Assembly: GCF_016862115.1 (NCBI RefSeq)
Contig: NZ_BOMI01000189.1
Location: 1 to 64,000 of the forward strand
Direction: 5' to 3'
Source of the DNA: Paractinoplanes deccanensis
GTDB taxonomy: Bacteria; Actinomycetota; Actinomycetes; Mycobacteriales; Micromonosporaceae
Length of the DNA stretch: 64,000 bases
The notes under the pieces were generated by a model. That model saw only the letters and a list, made by a program, of their open reading frames with translations, was not told the DNA's origin and did no database searches. Positions 1 through 8,045 of this stretch are shown here, piece by piece. Position 1 is the first letter of the stretch, and the number at the start of each line of letters is the position of its first letter. A program made the position numbers and the translations under genes.

Positions 1-82
1 AGCGCGAACATCAGCGCAGGCCACGCCGGCGCGGAAGTGGGGCCGGGCCGGCTCGGGGCGCGACCGGCGGCGGGCTTTGGGG

Positions 83-292
83 CTATTCGTCGTCGGTGTA
101 TTCGAGTAGGTCGCCTGGCTGGCAGCCCAGGACTCGGCACATGGCTTCCAAGGTGCTGAAGCGGACTGCCTTCGCTCGGCCGTTCTTGAGGACGGCTACG
201 TTGGCGGGGGTCAGGCCTACCTTTTCGGCGAACTCGCCGACGCTCATTTTGCGTTTGGCCAGTTCTACGTCTATGCGGACCACGATGGGCAT
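83..292 (-). CDS. small XRE/Cro-type HTH transcriptional regulator
   Basis: A 69-residue protein that is almost entirely one helix-turn-helix domain, of the YozG-like XRE class: MSVGEFAEKVGLT and NVAVLKNGRAKAVRF form the two DNA-contacting helices, and the C-terminus LGCQPGDLLEY is typical of this group. It probably represses its own operon. Its start codon overlaps the stop of the upstream DUF2975-type membrane gene by one base (TGATG), so the two are translationally coupled; this pairing of a tiny HTH protein with a DUF2975 protein is common in Gram-positives. The target is unknown. The start is fixed by the overlap. Confidence 0.85.
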   Translation of the reverse strand: MPIVVRIDVELAKRKMSVGEFAEKVGLTPANVAVLKNGRAKAVRFSTLEAMCRVLGCQPGDLLEYTDDE

Positions 293-768
293 CAGATGAC
301 TGCTTCCATGTCGGTTCGCAGCGTAGTGGCCTGGCGCAGAAGGGCGCGCAGCACGGCCACCAAGAGGCCGATCACGGTGACGCCGACGGTGGCGAGGAAG
401 AGCAGCAGGGGCAGGCCGGGGTCCTGGGCCTTGAAGCCTACGAAGAGGAAGACGCCTACCAAGGTCACCCAGCCGGCGCCGATGGCGTAGAGGATCACGT
501 CTACCCAGATCAGGGACGCGGGGGTGAAGATGCGGTCCTTCTTGACCATGGTGAGCAGTTTCCAGATCGCCACGAGGACGGCCTGGACGCAGAGCACCCA
601 GAAGATCGTGACGATCGTGGCGGGCCATCGGAGGTAGGCGCCGGAAGGGTCCTCCCGGGCCATGTGCGCGAACTGGCCCGGGAGGGAGAAGGTCTGGAAG
701 AAGATCAGCACGGCGAAGAGGAGGGCGAGGAAGACACGGAGAGGCGCGACGGCCCGCTGCTCGAACAT
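292..768 (-). CDS. DUF2975-type four-helix membrane protein
   Basis: A 158-residue integral membrane protein with about four hydrophobic segments (near residues 10-30, 48-68, 85-110 and 120-145). The loop KKDRIFTPASLIWVDVI is characteristic of the DUF2975 family, which is nearly always encoded next to a YozG-type HTH protein, as here. Its biochemical role is not established; a membrane partner or signal input for the HTH protein is an inference from gene order. It is the first gene of a two-gene leftward operon. No signal peptide or enzymatic motif is visible. Confidence 0.8.
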   Translation of the reverse strand: MFEQRAVAPLRVFLALLFAVLIFFQTFSLPGQFAHMAREDPSGAYLRWPATIVTIFWVLCVQAVLVAIWKLLTMVKKDRIFTPASLIWVDVILYAIGAGWVTLVGVFLFVGFKAQDPGLPLLLFLATVGVTVIGLLVAVLRALLRQATTLRTDMEAVI

Positions 769-835
769 GCATCGAGTTTCGCGCGAAAACTATCGAAAAT
801 CAATAGGTGACGTGAAGGGTTGGGGGCGTCAAGGG

Positions 836-900
836 GACTGGGAGGCGACAGAGGGCTGGGGCGACAGAGGGCTGGGGCGACAGAGGGCTGGGGCTGCAGA
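836..900. repeat. 16-bp G-rich tandem repeat
   Basis: About four imperfect copies of GGGCTGGGGCGACAGA (exact copies at 853-868 and 869-884, variants on either side). They lie in the 175-base gap between the MFS gene end and the DUF2975 gene start. The plus strand has regularly spaced runs of three to four G, so it could form a G-quadruplex or simply be slippage-derived. Confidence 0.7.
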
Positions 901-943
901 GGGGCGGGGAGGGGCAAGGAGGCTGGGGACGGCGGCAAGAGGC

Positions 944-2116
944 TCAGGCTTGGGCGGCGGCCGGGTGGCGGGTCGAGCGGAGGCCCGTGGCCCACACGGC
1001 CAGGCCGATCAGGGCCAAGGTGGCTCCGAGGACGCAGGCGCCCGTCCAGCCGTAGCGGTTGTGCAGGGCGCCGGTCAGGGCCGAGGCGATGGCGCCGCCC
1101 GAGAACACCGTGGTCATGAAGACCGTGTTGATGCGGGCTCGGGCGTTCTCGCGCAGCGCGTAGATCTCGTGCTGGCTCATCACCTGGTGGGCCTGGACGG
1201 CGAAGTCGAGCAGGATGCCTGCCAGCGCAAGCACGATCACGCTGCCGTGGCCGACCGCCGCGAGGACGAGCATCAGGGCCGCGAGCAGGAGGGCCCCGCC
1301 GCTGGCCGCCTTGCCGTGGCCCCGGTCGGCCAGCTTGCCGGCTACGGGGGCGGCCAGCGCGCCGCCCGCGCCGATCAGGGCGAAGACCGCGATGGCACCC
1401 TGGCTGAAGCCGTGCTCGTCGATGAGCTCGTAGCCGATCGCCGTCCAGAAGGCCGTGAACGCGCCGAACATGGTGGCCTGGCTCAGGGCTCGGCGGCGCA
1501 GGGCCGGCTCCTCGCGCACCAGCGTGCCGACCGAGCGCAGCAGGGATCCGTAGCCGGCCGTGTGGTCCGCGGGACGCACCGGGAGCATGCGGCGCAGGAC
1601 CAGCGCGAGGACCACCATCAGGCCCGCCGAGATGAAGTAGATCGCGCGCCAGCCCCACACCTCGGCGACCAGGCTCGAGAACGTGCGGGCCAGCAGGATG
1701 CCGAGCAGCAGGCCGCTCATCACCTTGCCCACCAGCGCCCCGCGCTGCTCCGGCGGGGCCAGGTGGGCCGCGAGCGGCACCAGGATCTGCGCCACCACCG
1801 AGGTCACCCCGACCAGGACCGAGACGATCAAAAAGATGCTGTACGCCGGGGAGAGCGCCGCCAGCAGCAGCGCGAGCGCCGTTCCGGCCAGCATGCGCGT
1901 GGTCAGCTTGCGGTTCTCGACGAGGTCGCCGAGGGGCAGCAGGAAGAGCAGCCCGGCCGCGTACCCGATCTGGGTGAGGGTCACCACGACGGTGGCCGCG
2001 CCCTGGCTCACGTGGAACGAGCCGGCGATCAGGTCGAGGAGGGGCTGCGAGTAGTAGAGGTTGGCCACGGTGAGACCGCAGGCCACGGCCAGAACGAAAA
2101 CGAGGGAACGTCGCAC
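944..2116 (-). CDS. MFS transporter (12 TM helices, drug/sugar efflux type)
   Basis: A 390-residue major facilitator with twelve predicted helices in two halves and a central loop near residues 185-205 (LRRMLPVRPADHTAG). The loop between helices 2 and 3 reads GDLVENRKLTTR, a version of the MFS signature GDxxGRR, and the N-terminus VANLYYSQPLLDLIA is typical of the YnfM/YgaY-like group of exporters. It should sit in the cytoplasmic membrane and use the proton gradient. The substrate cannot be told from sequence. It is monocistronic: the next leftward gene starts 176 bases away and the upstream gene ends 46 bases before its start. Confidence 0.85.
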   Translation of the reverse strand: MRRSLVFVLAVACGLTVANLYYSQPLLDLIAGSFHVSQGAATVVVTLTQIGYAAGLLFLLPLGDLVENRKLTTRMLAGTALALLLAALSPAYSIFLIVSVLVGVTSVVAQILVPLAAHLAPPEQRGALVGKVMSGLLLGILLARTFSSLVAEVWGWRAIYFISAGLMVVLALVLRRMLPVRPADHTAGYGSLLRSVGTLVREEPALRRRALSQATMFGAFTAFWTAIGYELIDEHGFSQGAIAVFALIGAGGALAAPVAGKLADRGHGKAASGGALLLAALMLVLAAVGHGSVIVLALAGILLDFAVQAHQVMSQHEIYALRENARARINTVFMTTVFSGGAIASALTGALHNRYGWTGACVLGATLALIGLAVWATGLRSTRHPAAAQA

Positions 2117-2161
2117 GTCCCTAGAGCTACCCGCTCCGTGTTGCGGCGAGGCGGTTCCGCT

Positions 2162-3595
2162 CTAGTGAGGACCGTCTCGCACGACCCGAAAAGTTGCCAA
2201 TTCCGGATCGGCGGCGTCGGGGATTACCATGCCGGCCGCCAGCCCGGCCCGCAGGTAGCGCACCACGGCCTCGTTGAAGCGCTCGCCCGGCAGGATCGCC
2301 GGGACGCCCGGCGGGTACGGGCTGATCATCTCGGCGGCGATGCGGCCGACCGGGTCGGCGACCTGCTCGGTCTCGGCGAAGAACGCGTCCCGCGGGTTCA
2401 TCACCTGGTCGAGGTCGAGCTCGTGCAGCGGGGGCACGTCCGGCGCGGGCCGGTCGGGCTTGGGCGGGTTCACCACCAGCTGCTCGAAGGCGACGGCGAG
2501 CCGGTCCAGGGCGACCGCCGTGTCGGAGTAGGTCAGCGAGCAGATCACCCGGCGGGAGTCGCCGAGCTGCACGGCCAGCCGGTGGTTCTGCTCCATCCAG
2601 TCCTTGACCTGATAGCCGGTGAGGCCGAGGGCGGAGACGTCGACGGAGAGCTTCATCGGGTCCCACTCGGCGACGCTGTCGTGCCCGATGATCGTCTCGT
2701 CCATCACCGCCAGGCTGGGCAGCTTGGACAGCCGGGCGCGCAGGTGGTTGACCCGCTGGAGGGCGTCGTCCAGCAGCTGCCGGCCGTCGGCGACCATGCG
2801 GCGGCGGAAGCCGTCGATCGAGCCGTAGAGCAGGGCGGACGGGCTGGTCGTCGTGATCAGATCGAGGCGCAGCCGCAGGTCGACGGGGTTGACCCGGTCG
2901 CCGCAGAGCTGGATCACCGATGCCTGGCTGAGGCCGCCGTCGGCCTTGTGCAGGCTCTGGATGACGATGTCCGCGCCCGCCTGGATCGCCGCGGTGGGCA
3001 GATCGGGATGGAACGGGAAGTGGGCGCCCCACGCCTCGTCGACCAGCAGCGGGATGCCGCGCTTGTGGCAGATGCGGGCGATGCCGCGCACGTCGGCGCC
3101 CGTGCCGTACTCGGTCGGCGTGATCATCAGGACGGCGGAGACGTCCGGTTCGCGTTTCAGCGCCGCGGCGACGTCGTCCGCGCTCGCCGGGTGGGCGATC
3201 TGGTTCTCCTCGTCCCAGCGCGGGCGCAGCCAGACCGGCTCGGCGCCGGCCAGGATCAGCGAGGCCACCACCGACTTGTGCACGTTGCGGTCGACCAGCA
3301 CCTTTCTGCCGGGGCCGGTGACGGTCAGCATCGCCGTGTGGATCGAGATGCTCGAACCGCACGTCGTGAAGATCGCCTGCTTCGCGCCGACCGCGTCGGC
3401 GAACAGGTCCTCGGCCTCCGAGACCGCGCTCTTCGCGAAGATGACGTCCGCTTCGAAGGCCCCGCGCGAGAGCACCGAGGCGGTGCGGTCGTCGATGCCG
3501 AGCCCGAAACGGTGGCCGGGGAGCGCGAAGGAGTACTGGTCGTTGCGCCGGAACTGCTCAATCGCGTCCAGAACCGGTGTTCGCCGCTGATCCAT
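2162..3595 (-). CDS. Orn/Lys/Arg decarboxylase-family PLP enzyme
   Basis: A 477-residue PLP-dependent fold-type I enzyme of the basic amino acid decarboxylase family. The N-terminus has the family pattern YSFALPGHRFG, the cofactor-binding core has TPTEYGTGADVRGI followed by LLVDEAWGAHF (Asp pairing with the pyridine nitrogen), and SLHKADGGLSQAS carries the His-Lys pair whose Lys forms the Schiff base. The C-terminal third (NPRDAFFAETEQV, SPYPPGVPAILPGE) matches the group lacking the N-terminal response-regulator-like wing domain. Likely substrates are lysine, ornithine or arginine, but which one cannot be decided. It lies 18 bases upstream of nothing co-directional on its 5' side except the epimerase gene, whose end is opposite the same strand order, so a two-gene transcript is possible. 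Confidence 0.85.
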   Translation of the reverse strand: MDQRRTPVLDAIEQFRRNDQYSFALPGHRFGLGIDDRTASVLSRGAFEADVIFAKSAVSEAEDLFADAVGAKQAIFTTCGSSISIHTAMLTVTGPGRKVLVDRNVHKSVVASLILAGAEPVWLRPRWDEENQIAHPASADDVAAALKREPDVSAVLMITPTEYGTGADVRGIARICHKRGIPLLVDEAWGAHFPFHPDLPTAAIQAGADIVIQSLHKADGGLSQASVIQLCGDRVNPVDLRLRLDLITTTSPSALLYGSIDGFRRRMVADGRQLLDDALQRVNHLRARLSKLPSLAVMDETIIGHDSVAEWDPMKLSVDVSALGLTGYQVKDWMEQNHRLAVQLGDSRRVICSLTYSDTAVALDRLAVAFEQLVVNPPKPDRPAPDVPPLHELDLDQVMNPRDAFFAETEQVADPVGRIAAEMISPYPPGVPAILPGERFNEAVVRYLRAGLAAGMVIPDAADPELATFRVVRDGPH

Positions 3596-3613
3596 GCGGC
3601 GCGCGTTCCCCGA

Positions 3614-4510
3614 TCAGCGATCCTTAAACGGGTGGGCGGCGACGAACGCGGCGATGTACGTGTCGAGCCGGTGCTCGGGGCGCCAGCCCAGCTCGGCGGC
3701 CTTGGTGTTGTCGGCCTGACCGCGGACGCGCTCGCCGCGCAGGGCCGGGACCAGCTCGTACGGCGCGCCGAACATCTCCGCCACCTCGATGATCGGCCAT
3801 TCGCGGCCGGCGCCGAGCAGGTATCCGTCGCCGCTGCCCTTCTGGGCCACCAGGACGATGCCGCGCACGATGTCGTCGATGTGGGTGAAGTCGCGGGTCT
3901 GCGTGCCCGGCGACACCACCGGCAGCGGCTCGCCGCGCAGGTAGCGGTCCTCGAAGATGCCGATCACCGTCGCGTACTTGCCGCTGGTGATCTGGCCGGG
4001 GCCGTACACGTTGTAGAAGTAGGTGATGGCGTAGTCGAGGCCGAACCAGTCCGCGTAGTTCTTGATGTACTCGATGTTCTTGGCCTTGGTCCACGCGTAC
4101 GGGTTGAGGTTTTCGTCCTGGCCGTCGTTGCCGAACTTCGAGCTCGAGCCCGCGTAGATCAGCTTGGCGCCGGCGGCCGAGGCGAACTTGACCACCTCCT
4201 TGGTCCCGTGGAGGTTGAACTCCCAGGTCAGGTCGTGGTCGTCGAACGACTGGACGATGCGCGAGTATTCGCCGAGGTGGAAGACGATCTCGGGGTGCGG
4301 CAGGCCGCGCTCGGCCCAGATCTTCGCGAGGTCGACGGTCGAGCCGTCGAGGTAGGTCACCCGGGGATCGTTGACGTGATTTTCCGGCACGCCGGTGAAG
4401 TAATTGTCGAGGGACACGATCGTGGCCGCGGGGAAGTCGGTCAGCAGGGACTTGATCAGAGCGGACCCGACAAATCCGGCACCACCGGTGACCAGCAACG
4501 TTTGACTCAA
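3614..4510 (-). CDS. NAD-dependent epimerase/dehydratase (extended SDR)
   Basis: A 298-residue extended short-chain dehydrogenase, cytoplasmic. TGGAGFVGSALI near the N-terminus is the Rossmann dinucleotide motif GxxGxxG. The catalytic region has AGSSSKFG followed by NPYAWTKAKN, giving the Ser and YxxxK pair. FYNVYGPGQ and RDFTHIDDIVRGI are typical of UDP-glucose 4-epimerase-like nucleotide-sugar enzymes. The exact sugar is unknown; a role in surface polysaccharide or secondary-metabolite sugar supply is an inference. It is followed 18 bases later by the PLP decarboxylase gene on the same strand, so they may share a transcript. Confidence 0.85.
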   Translation of the reverse strand: MSQTLLVTGGAGFVGSALIKSLLTDFPAATIVSLDNYFTGVPENHVNDPRVTYLDGSTVDLAKIWAERGLPHPEIVFHLGEYSRIVQSFDDHDLTWEFNLHGTKEVVKFASAAGAKLIYAGSSSKFGNDGQDENLNPYAWTKAKNIEYIKNYADWFGLDYAITYFYNVYGPGQITSGKYATVIGIFEDRYLRGEPLPVVSPGTQTRDFTHIDDIVRGIVLVAQKGSGDGYLLGAGREWPIIEVAEMFGAPYELVPALRGERVRGQADNTKAAELGWRPEHRLDTYIAAFVAAHPFKDR

Positions 4511-4553
4511 AACTTCCTCCGTCCGGGCTTCGAGGCGAGGCTACCAAGCAAAG

Positions 4554-4586
4554 ACCGCCCCGCCCGAATCGATCGAGCGGGGCGGT
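4554..4586 (-). terminator. hairpin terminator after the GH87-type gene
   Basis: Perfect 10-bp arms ACCGCCCCGC (4554-4563) and GCGGGGCGGT (4577-4586) around a 13-base loop, starting 11 bases past the stop codon of the leftward alpha-glucanase gene. There is only a short T-rich stretch after the stem, as is usual in actinobacteria. Confidence 0.7.
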
Positions 4587-4596
4587 GATCCAAGTG

Positions 4597-6588
4597 TTAC
4601 CAGGGAGAAGGTGCCGGTGGCGCCACCACCGGCGGGCGATCGTCGCAGGTGATGGTGTTCGGCAGCATCCACGGGGCCAGCCAGCCGCCGTCGTTGCCGC
4701 CGAGGTCCGACAGCGAGAACTCCGAGCCCGCCGGCGTGAAGTGGAACGTGCCGCAGTTGTTGACCCCGACCGCGCCGACGTTGCGGGCGTCCACGTTCTC
4801 GAAGGTCGCGCCGCCGGCGACGCGGGCGCTGAGCACGCTCGTACCCGTACCGTCGACCCTGATGTCCTTGAAGTGGACGTTGGTGATCGAGTAGAGGTCC
4901 TTCACCGGCCAGTCGGCGACCAGCATGATCGCGTTGTAGGTGCTGTCCAGGAAGTGGTCGCCGGTCACCCGGATGTCGGCGTCGATGTCGCGCTCCAGCG
5001 CGTACAGCCAGATGGCGCCCAGGCCGATGTTCCAGTTCAGCTCGTACGTGCCGGCGCGCACCGTGGTGTTGTCGGTGATCCGCAGCGAGCCGGTGAACGG
5101 CTCGGCCCCGAACCGCGACCCGGCGTGGATGGCGCTGCCCTCGCGGATCGGGTCGGCGACCAGGTTGTTCGACACCGTGATGTCGTCGCCGCCGTAGATG
5201 GCGATGCCGTTGGCCAGCGTCGGCGTCTGCACCGTGTTGTGGTCGAACGTGTTGCCGGAGTTCGTCACCTTCTCGGCCCACATCGCCAGCGCGTCGTCGC
5301 CGGTGTTGCGGACGAAGTTGTTGCGCACCAGCGAGCCGGTGACGCCGGTGTGGAAGTTCAGGCCGTCGGCGATCTGGTCGACGATGATGTTGTTGGTGAC
5401 CTTGGTGTTGGCCATCGGGCCGTCGAACCAGAGGCCCACCTTGGTGTGGTGGATGTAGAGGCCGTCGATCGTCGAGTCGCTCATCGCGCCGCCGACGCCG
5501 TTGACCTGGTCGGTGTCGATGCGCTCGCGGACGTCGCCCTCGATCGCGAAGCCGGACAGGTGCACGTTGCGGCTGCCGCCGTCCTTCGCGTCCTTGCCGT
5601 AGAAGCCGACGCCGGTGTGCACCGAGCCGTCCGGCGCGGGTGCCGGCAGCGCGACCTCGCGGCCCCTGATGATCGTGTACCAGTTGCCGGCGCCCTCGAT
5701 CGTCACGTCGTCGACGATGAGGTGCCGGTTGACCTGGAAGACGCCCGGCGGCACGTACACCTTGAGCTTGGCCTTGCGGGCGAAGGCGATGGCCCGGTCG
5801 AACGCGGGCGCGGAGTCGCGACGGCCGGTCGGGTCGGCGCCGAAGGCGAGGACGTTCGCCGCGACGAGGCTGACCTTCGGCGGGGCGACCAGCTCGGAGT
5901 CGAGCAGGTCGATGACGGTCCACGCGGCCTTGTCCGAGGCGGTCAGGCGTACCCGCTCGCCGGCCTTGACGGTCTTGCCGAGCAGGAGGCGCTGCTCGTC
6001 GTAGAAGTGCATGGGCCGGAACGGCTTGGCGATCGCCGGCGCCGGCGTGGTGGCGGCCGGCACGCAGGCGCACTCGGTGATCCACCAGTCGGGGTGCAGC
6101 AGGTCGGCGTTGGGGTCGTTGGTGAACTGATATTGGTTGTAGAGCCACGAGTACCGCGAGGTCAGCGTCATCGTGCGGGCGAGGCCGCCGGCTCGTACGG
6201 CCAGCGGCGCGGTGATGCCGCCGCCGGTCGGCGCGTCCGGCAGGCTGTAGCGGACGGTGATCGCGTTGGCCGCCTTGGGCAGGGTGAACTCGACCCACTG
6301 ACCCGGGGTGAGCCGCACGGCGGAGCGGCCGGACGCCTCGGCGGGCAGCGTGTAGGCCGTGCGGTCGGGGCCGATGACGGTGCCGGTGGTGCGGGCCTTC
6401 TCGGCCTCCTGCTCGACGAAGGCGACACTGGCGCCGCGGCCGGCCACGAGGGCGGGGTCGAGGCCGGCGCGGGTGACCACGGGAGCCGGTGACGCGGGAG
6501 CCGCTTGGGCGGCGCCTGCGCTGAGGACGGTGCCCAGGGCTGCGGCGGCTGCGATGGCCCAGCCGCCGCGTCTCAGTTCCAGGAACAT
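4597..6588 (-). CDS. secreted GH87-type alpha-1,3-glucanase (mycodextranase family)
   Basis: A 663-residue secreted protein. Residues 1-30 are a Sec signal peptide ending AGAAQA. Residues about 45-220 form a beta-rich, carbohydrate-binding-like domain, and about 240-640 form a right-handed beta-helix with many short N-rich turns. The family assignment rests on IADGLNFHTG and RNTGDDALAMW: D408, D431 and D432 have the same 23-residue spacing as the three catalytic Asp of GH87 alpha-1,3-glucanase Agl-FH1. It should cut alpha-1,3-glucan, as in fungal cell walls or dental-plaque mutan. It stands alone with its own terminator. The usual extra binding domains of GH87 enzymes are absent. A polysaccharide lyase of the beta-helix clan is the main alternative. 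Confidence 0.75.
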   Translation of the reverse strand: MFLELRRGGWAIAAAAALGTVLSAGAAQAAPASPAPVVTRAGLDPALVAGRGASVAFVEQEAEKARTTGTVIGPDRTAYTLPAEASGRSAVRLTPGQWVEFTLPKAANAITVRYSLPDAPTGGGITAPLAVRAGGLARTMTLTSRYSWLYNQYQFTNDPNADLLHPDWWITECACVPAATTPAPAIAKPFRPMHFYDEQRLLLGKTVKAGERVRLTASDKAAWTVIDLLDSELVAPPKVSLVAANVLAFGADPTGRRDSAPAFDRAIAFARKAKLKVYVPPGVFQVNRHLIVDDVTIEGAGNWYTIIRGREVALPAPAPDGSVHTGVGFYGKDAKDGGSRNVHLSGFAIEGDVRERIDTDQVNGVGGAMSDSTIDGLYIHHTKVGLWFDGPMANTKVTNNIIVDQIADGLNFHTGVTGSLVRNNFVRNTGDDALAMWAEKVTNSGNTFDHNTVQTPTLANGIAIYGGDDITVSNNLVADPIREGSAIHAGSRFGAEPFTGSLRITDNTTVRAGTYELNWNIGLGAIWLYALERDIDADIRVTGDHFLDSTYNAIMLVADWPVKDLYSITNVHFKDIRVDGTGTSVLSARVAGGATFENVDARNVGAVGVNNCGTFHFTPAGSEFSLSDLGGNDGGWLAPWMLPNTITCDDRPPVVAPPAPSPW

Positions 6589-6792
6589 CGACGGACTCTT
6601 CTCTGCTGAGAGGGAGCGATGCCGGTGACCCTAGGTCGGGTGTGACGCAGTCCACAAGGTCCTGTCGGCTCTTTTCGGCACATTGCTCATTGCTTGCATG
6701 AGTCGAGTCTCTTCTTGCGATGCGTGATCACCTGCGGCGTGGGAACGGGCGAACCCGAGCGCGGGTCGATCGTGTCTTGGCATGCTGCACGC

Positions 6793-8004
6793 ATGTCATC
6801 GGACGAACACCCCCATAACCACCATTTCGCCCGACGCTCCCTGCTGGCCGCCGCCGGCGGGATGCTCATGCTCGCGGCCACCCCGGGCAGCGCCCGGGCC
6901 ACGGCCACCGGCCTGCACGCCGAACGCCGCAGCCGCGGCGCCGCCCGCCGCTCCCGGATCAGCCACCGCACCAGGCTGGTCCACGCCGACCTGCACAACC
7001 ACACCCTCATGTCGGACGGCTTCGGCGACCCGGAGGCCGCGTTCGACTCGATGCGCTGGGCCGGGCTCGACGTGGCGGCGCTGACCGACCACTCCACGCT
7101 GTTCGGCATCGGCGGGCTGAACGACAAGGAGTGGGCCCGCACCGGCGAGCTGGCCGACAAGGCGAACGAGCCCGGCGTCTACACGGCGCTGCGCGGCTTC
7201 GAGTGGTCCGACTCGGCGATGGGCCACATCAACGTCTGGTACACCGACGACTACATCGAGCCCAGCGTGACCGGCAGCGTGCACAAACTCTACGACTGGA
7301 TCGCCGGGCGGGCCGGGGTCAGCGGGTTCAACCATCCCGGGCGTCAGGTGCTGCGGTTCGACGAGTTCGCGTACCACGAGTCGATGCGCCACCACATGGT
7401 CGGCCTGGAGATGTTCAACAACCGCGACGACTTCCTCTTCGACGGCTGGCCGCTGCAGAGCTCGCCGCTGAACGCCTGCCTCAACGCGGGCTGGCGCACG
7501 GGCATCACGGGCGTCACCGACGAGCACGGCGGCGACTGGGGCATGGACGAGGGCAAGGGCCGTACCGGCATCTGGGTCGAGGAGAACACCCGCGACGGCG
7601 TGCTGGCCGCGATGCGGCGGCGCCGCTTCTTCGCCACCAGGGTGAGCGGGCTGCGGCTGGACGCGCGCGCCGACGGCGTACGGATGGGAAGGCGCCTGCC
7701 CATCGCCAAGGGTGACGTGAAGTTCGAGCTCGACCTCGACCGCGGCACCCACTGGGAGGGCCGCGAGCTGCTGGTGCAGGTGCTGCGGCCCGGCAGCCGG
7801 GCGCCGGAGGTGGTCGACGTGATCGACGCCGAGGTCGGCCGGGTCACCACGTTCACCGTGCCGCTGGACGCCGAGGACGGCGACTGGGTGCTGCTGCGCG
7901 TCTCGGACCCCGGCCAGGAGAACGACTCACCCGGCCCGGCCGGGCACCCCTGCAACGACTGGGGCGTCGCGTACTCCAGCCCGTGGTGGCTCACCGTTCA
8001 TTAG
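6793..8004 (+). CDS. Tat-exported CehA/McbA-like PHP-domain metallohydrolase, copy 1
   Basis: A 403-residue exported protein. The N-terminus FARRSLLAAAGGMLML has a twin-arginine motif and hydrophobic core. The mature part begins with HADLHNHTLMSDG, the metal-binding HxH motif of PHP-type phosphoesterases, then VAALTDHSTLFG and FNHPGRQ, which supply further metal ligands. This pattern is that of the CehA/McbA family, which includes esterase and amidase enzymes; the natural substrate is unknown. I chose the ATG at 6793 because it puts the twin-arginine motif near the N-terminus. It is 41 bases upstream of a close paralogue, clearly a tandem duplication. Confidence 0.8.
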   Translation: MSSDEHPHNHHFARRSLLAAAGGMLMLAATPGSARATATGLHAERRSRGAARRSRISHRTRLVHADLHNHTLMSDGFGDPEAAFDSMRWAGLDVAALTDHSTLFGIGGLNDKEWARTGELADKANEPGVYTALRGFEWSDSAMGHINVWYTDDYIEPSVTGSVHKLYDWIAGRAGVSGFNHPGRQVLRFDEFAYHESMRHHMVGLEMFNNRDDFLFDGWPLQSSPLNACLNAGWRTGITGVTDEHGGDWGMDEGKGRTGIWVEENTRDGVLAAMRRRRFFATRVSGLRLDARADGVRMGRRLPIAKGDVKFELDLDRGTHWEGRELLVQVLRPGSRAPEVVDVIDAEVGRVTTFTVPLDAEDGDWVLLRVSDPGQENDSPGPAGHPCNDWGVAYSSPWWLTVH

Positions 8005-8045
8005 CGATACATGCACATGTGTCACTGCTTTGCGATGCTGCGGGC

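Noticed and set aside
662..4588. A 1,308-codon open frame on the plus strand
   Set aside because: It is antisense to the MFS, decarboxylase and epimerase genes, has low-complexity Arg/Gly/Asp/Val-rich sequence and no recognisable domain; high GC makes such long antisense frames common.
4585..6492. A 635-codon open frame antisense to the GH87-type gene
   Set aside because: Composition is repetitive and matches no domain, whereas the opposite strand has a signal peptide and conserved catalytic Asp.
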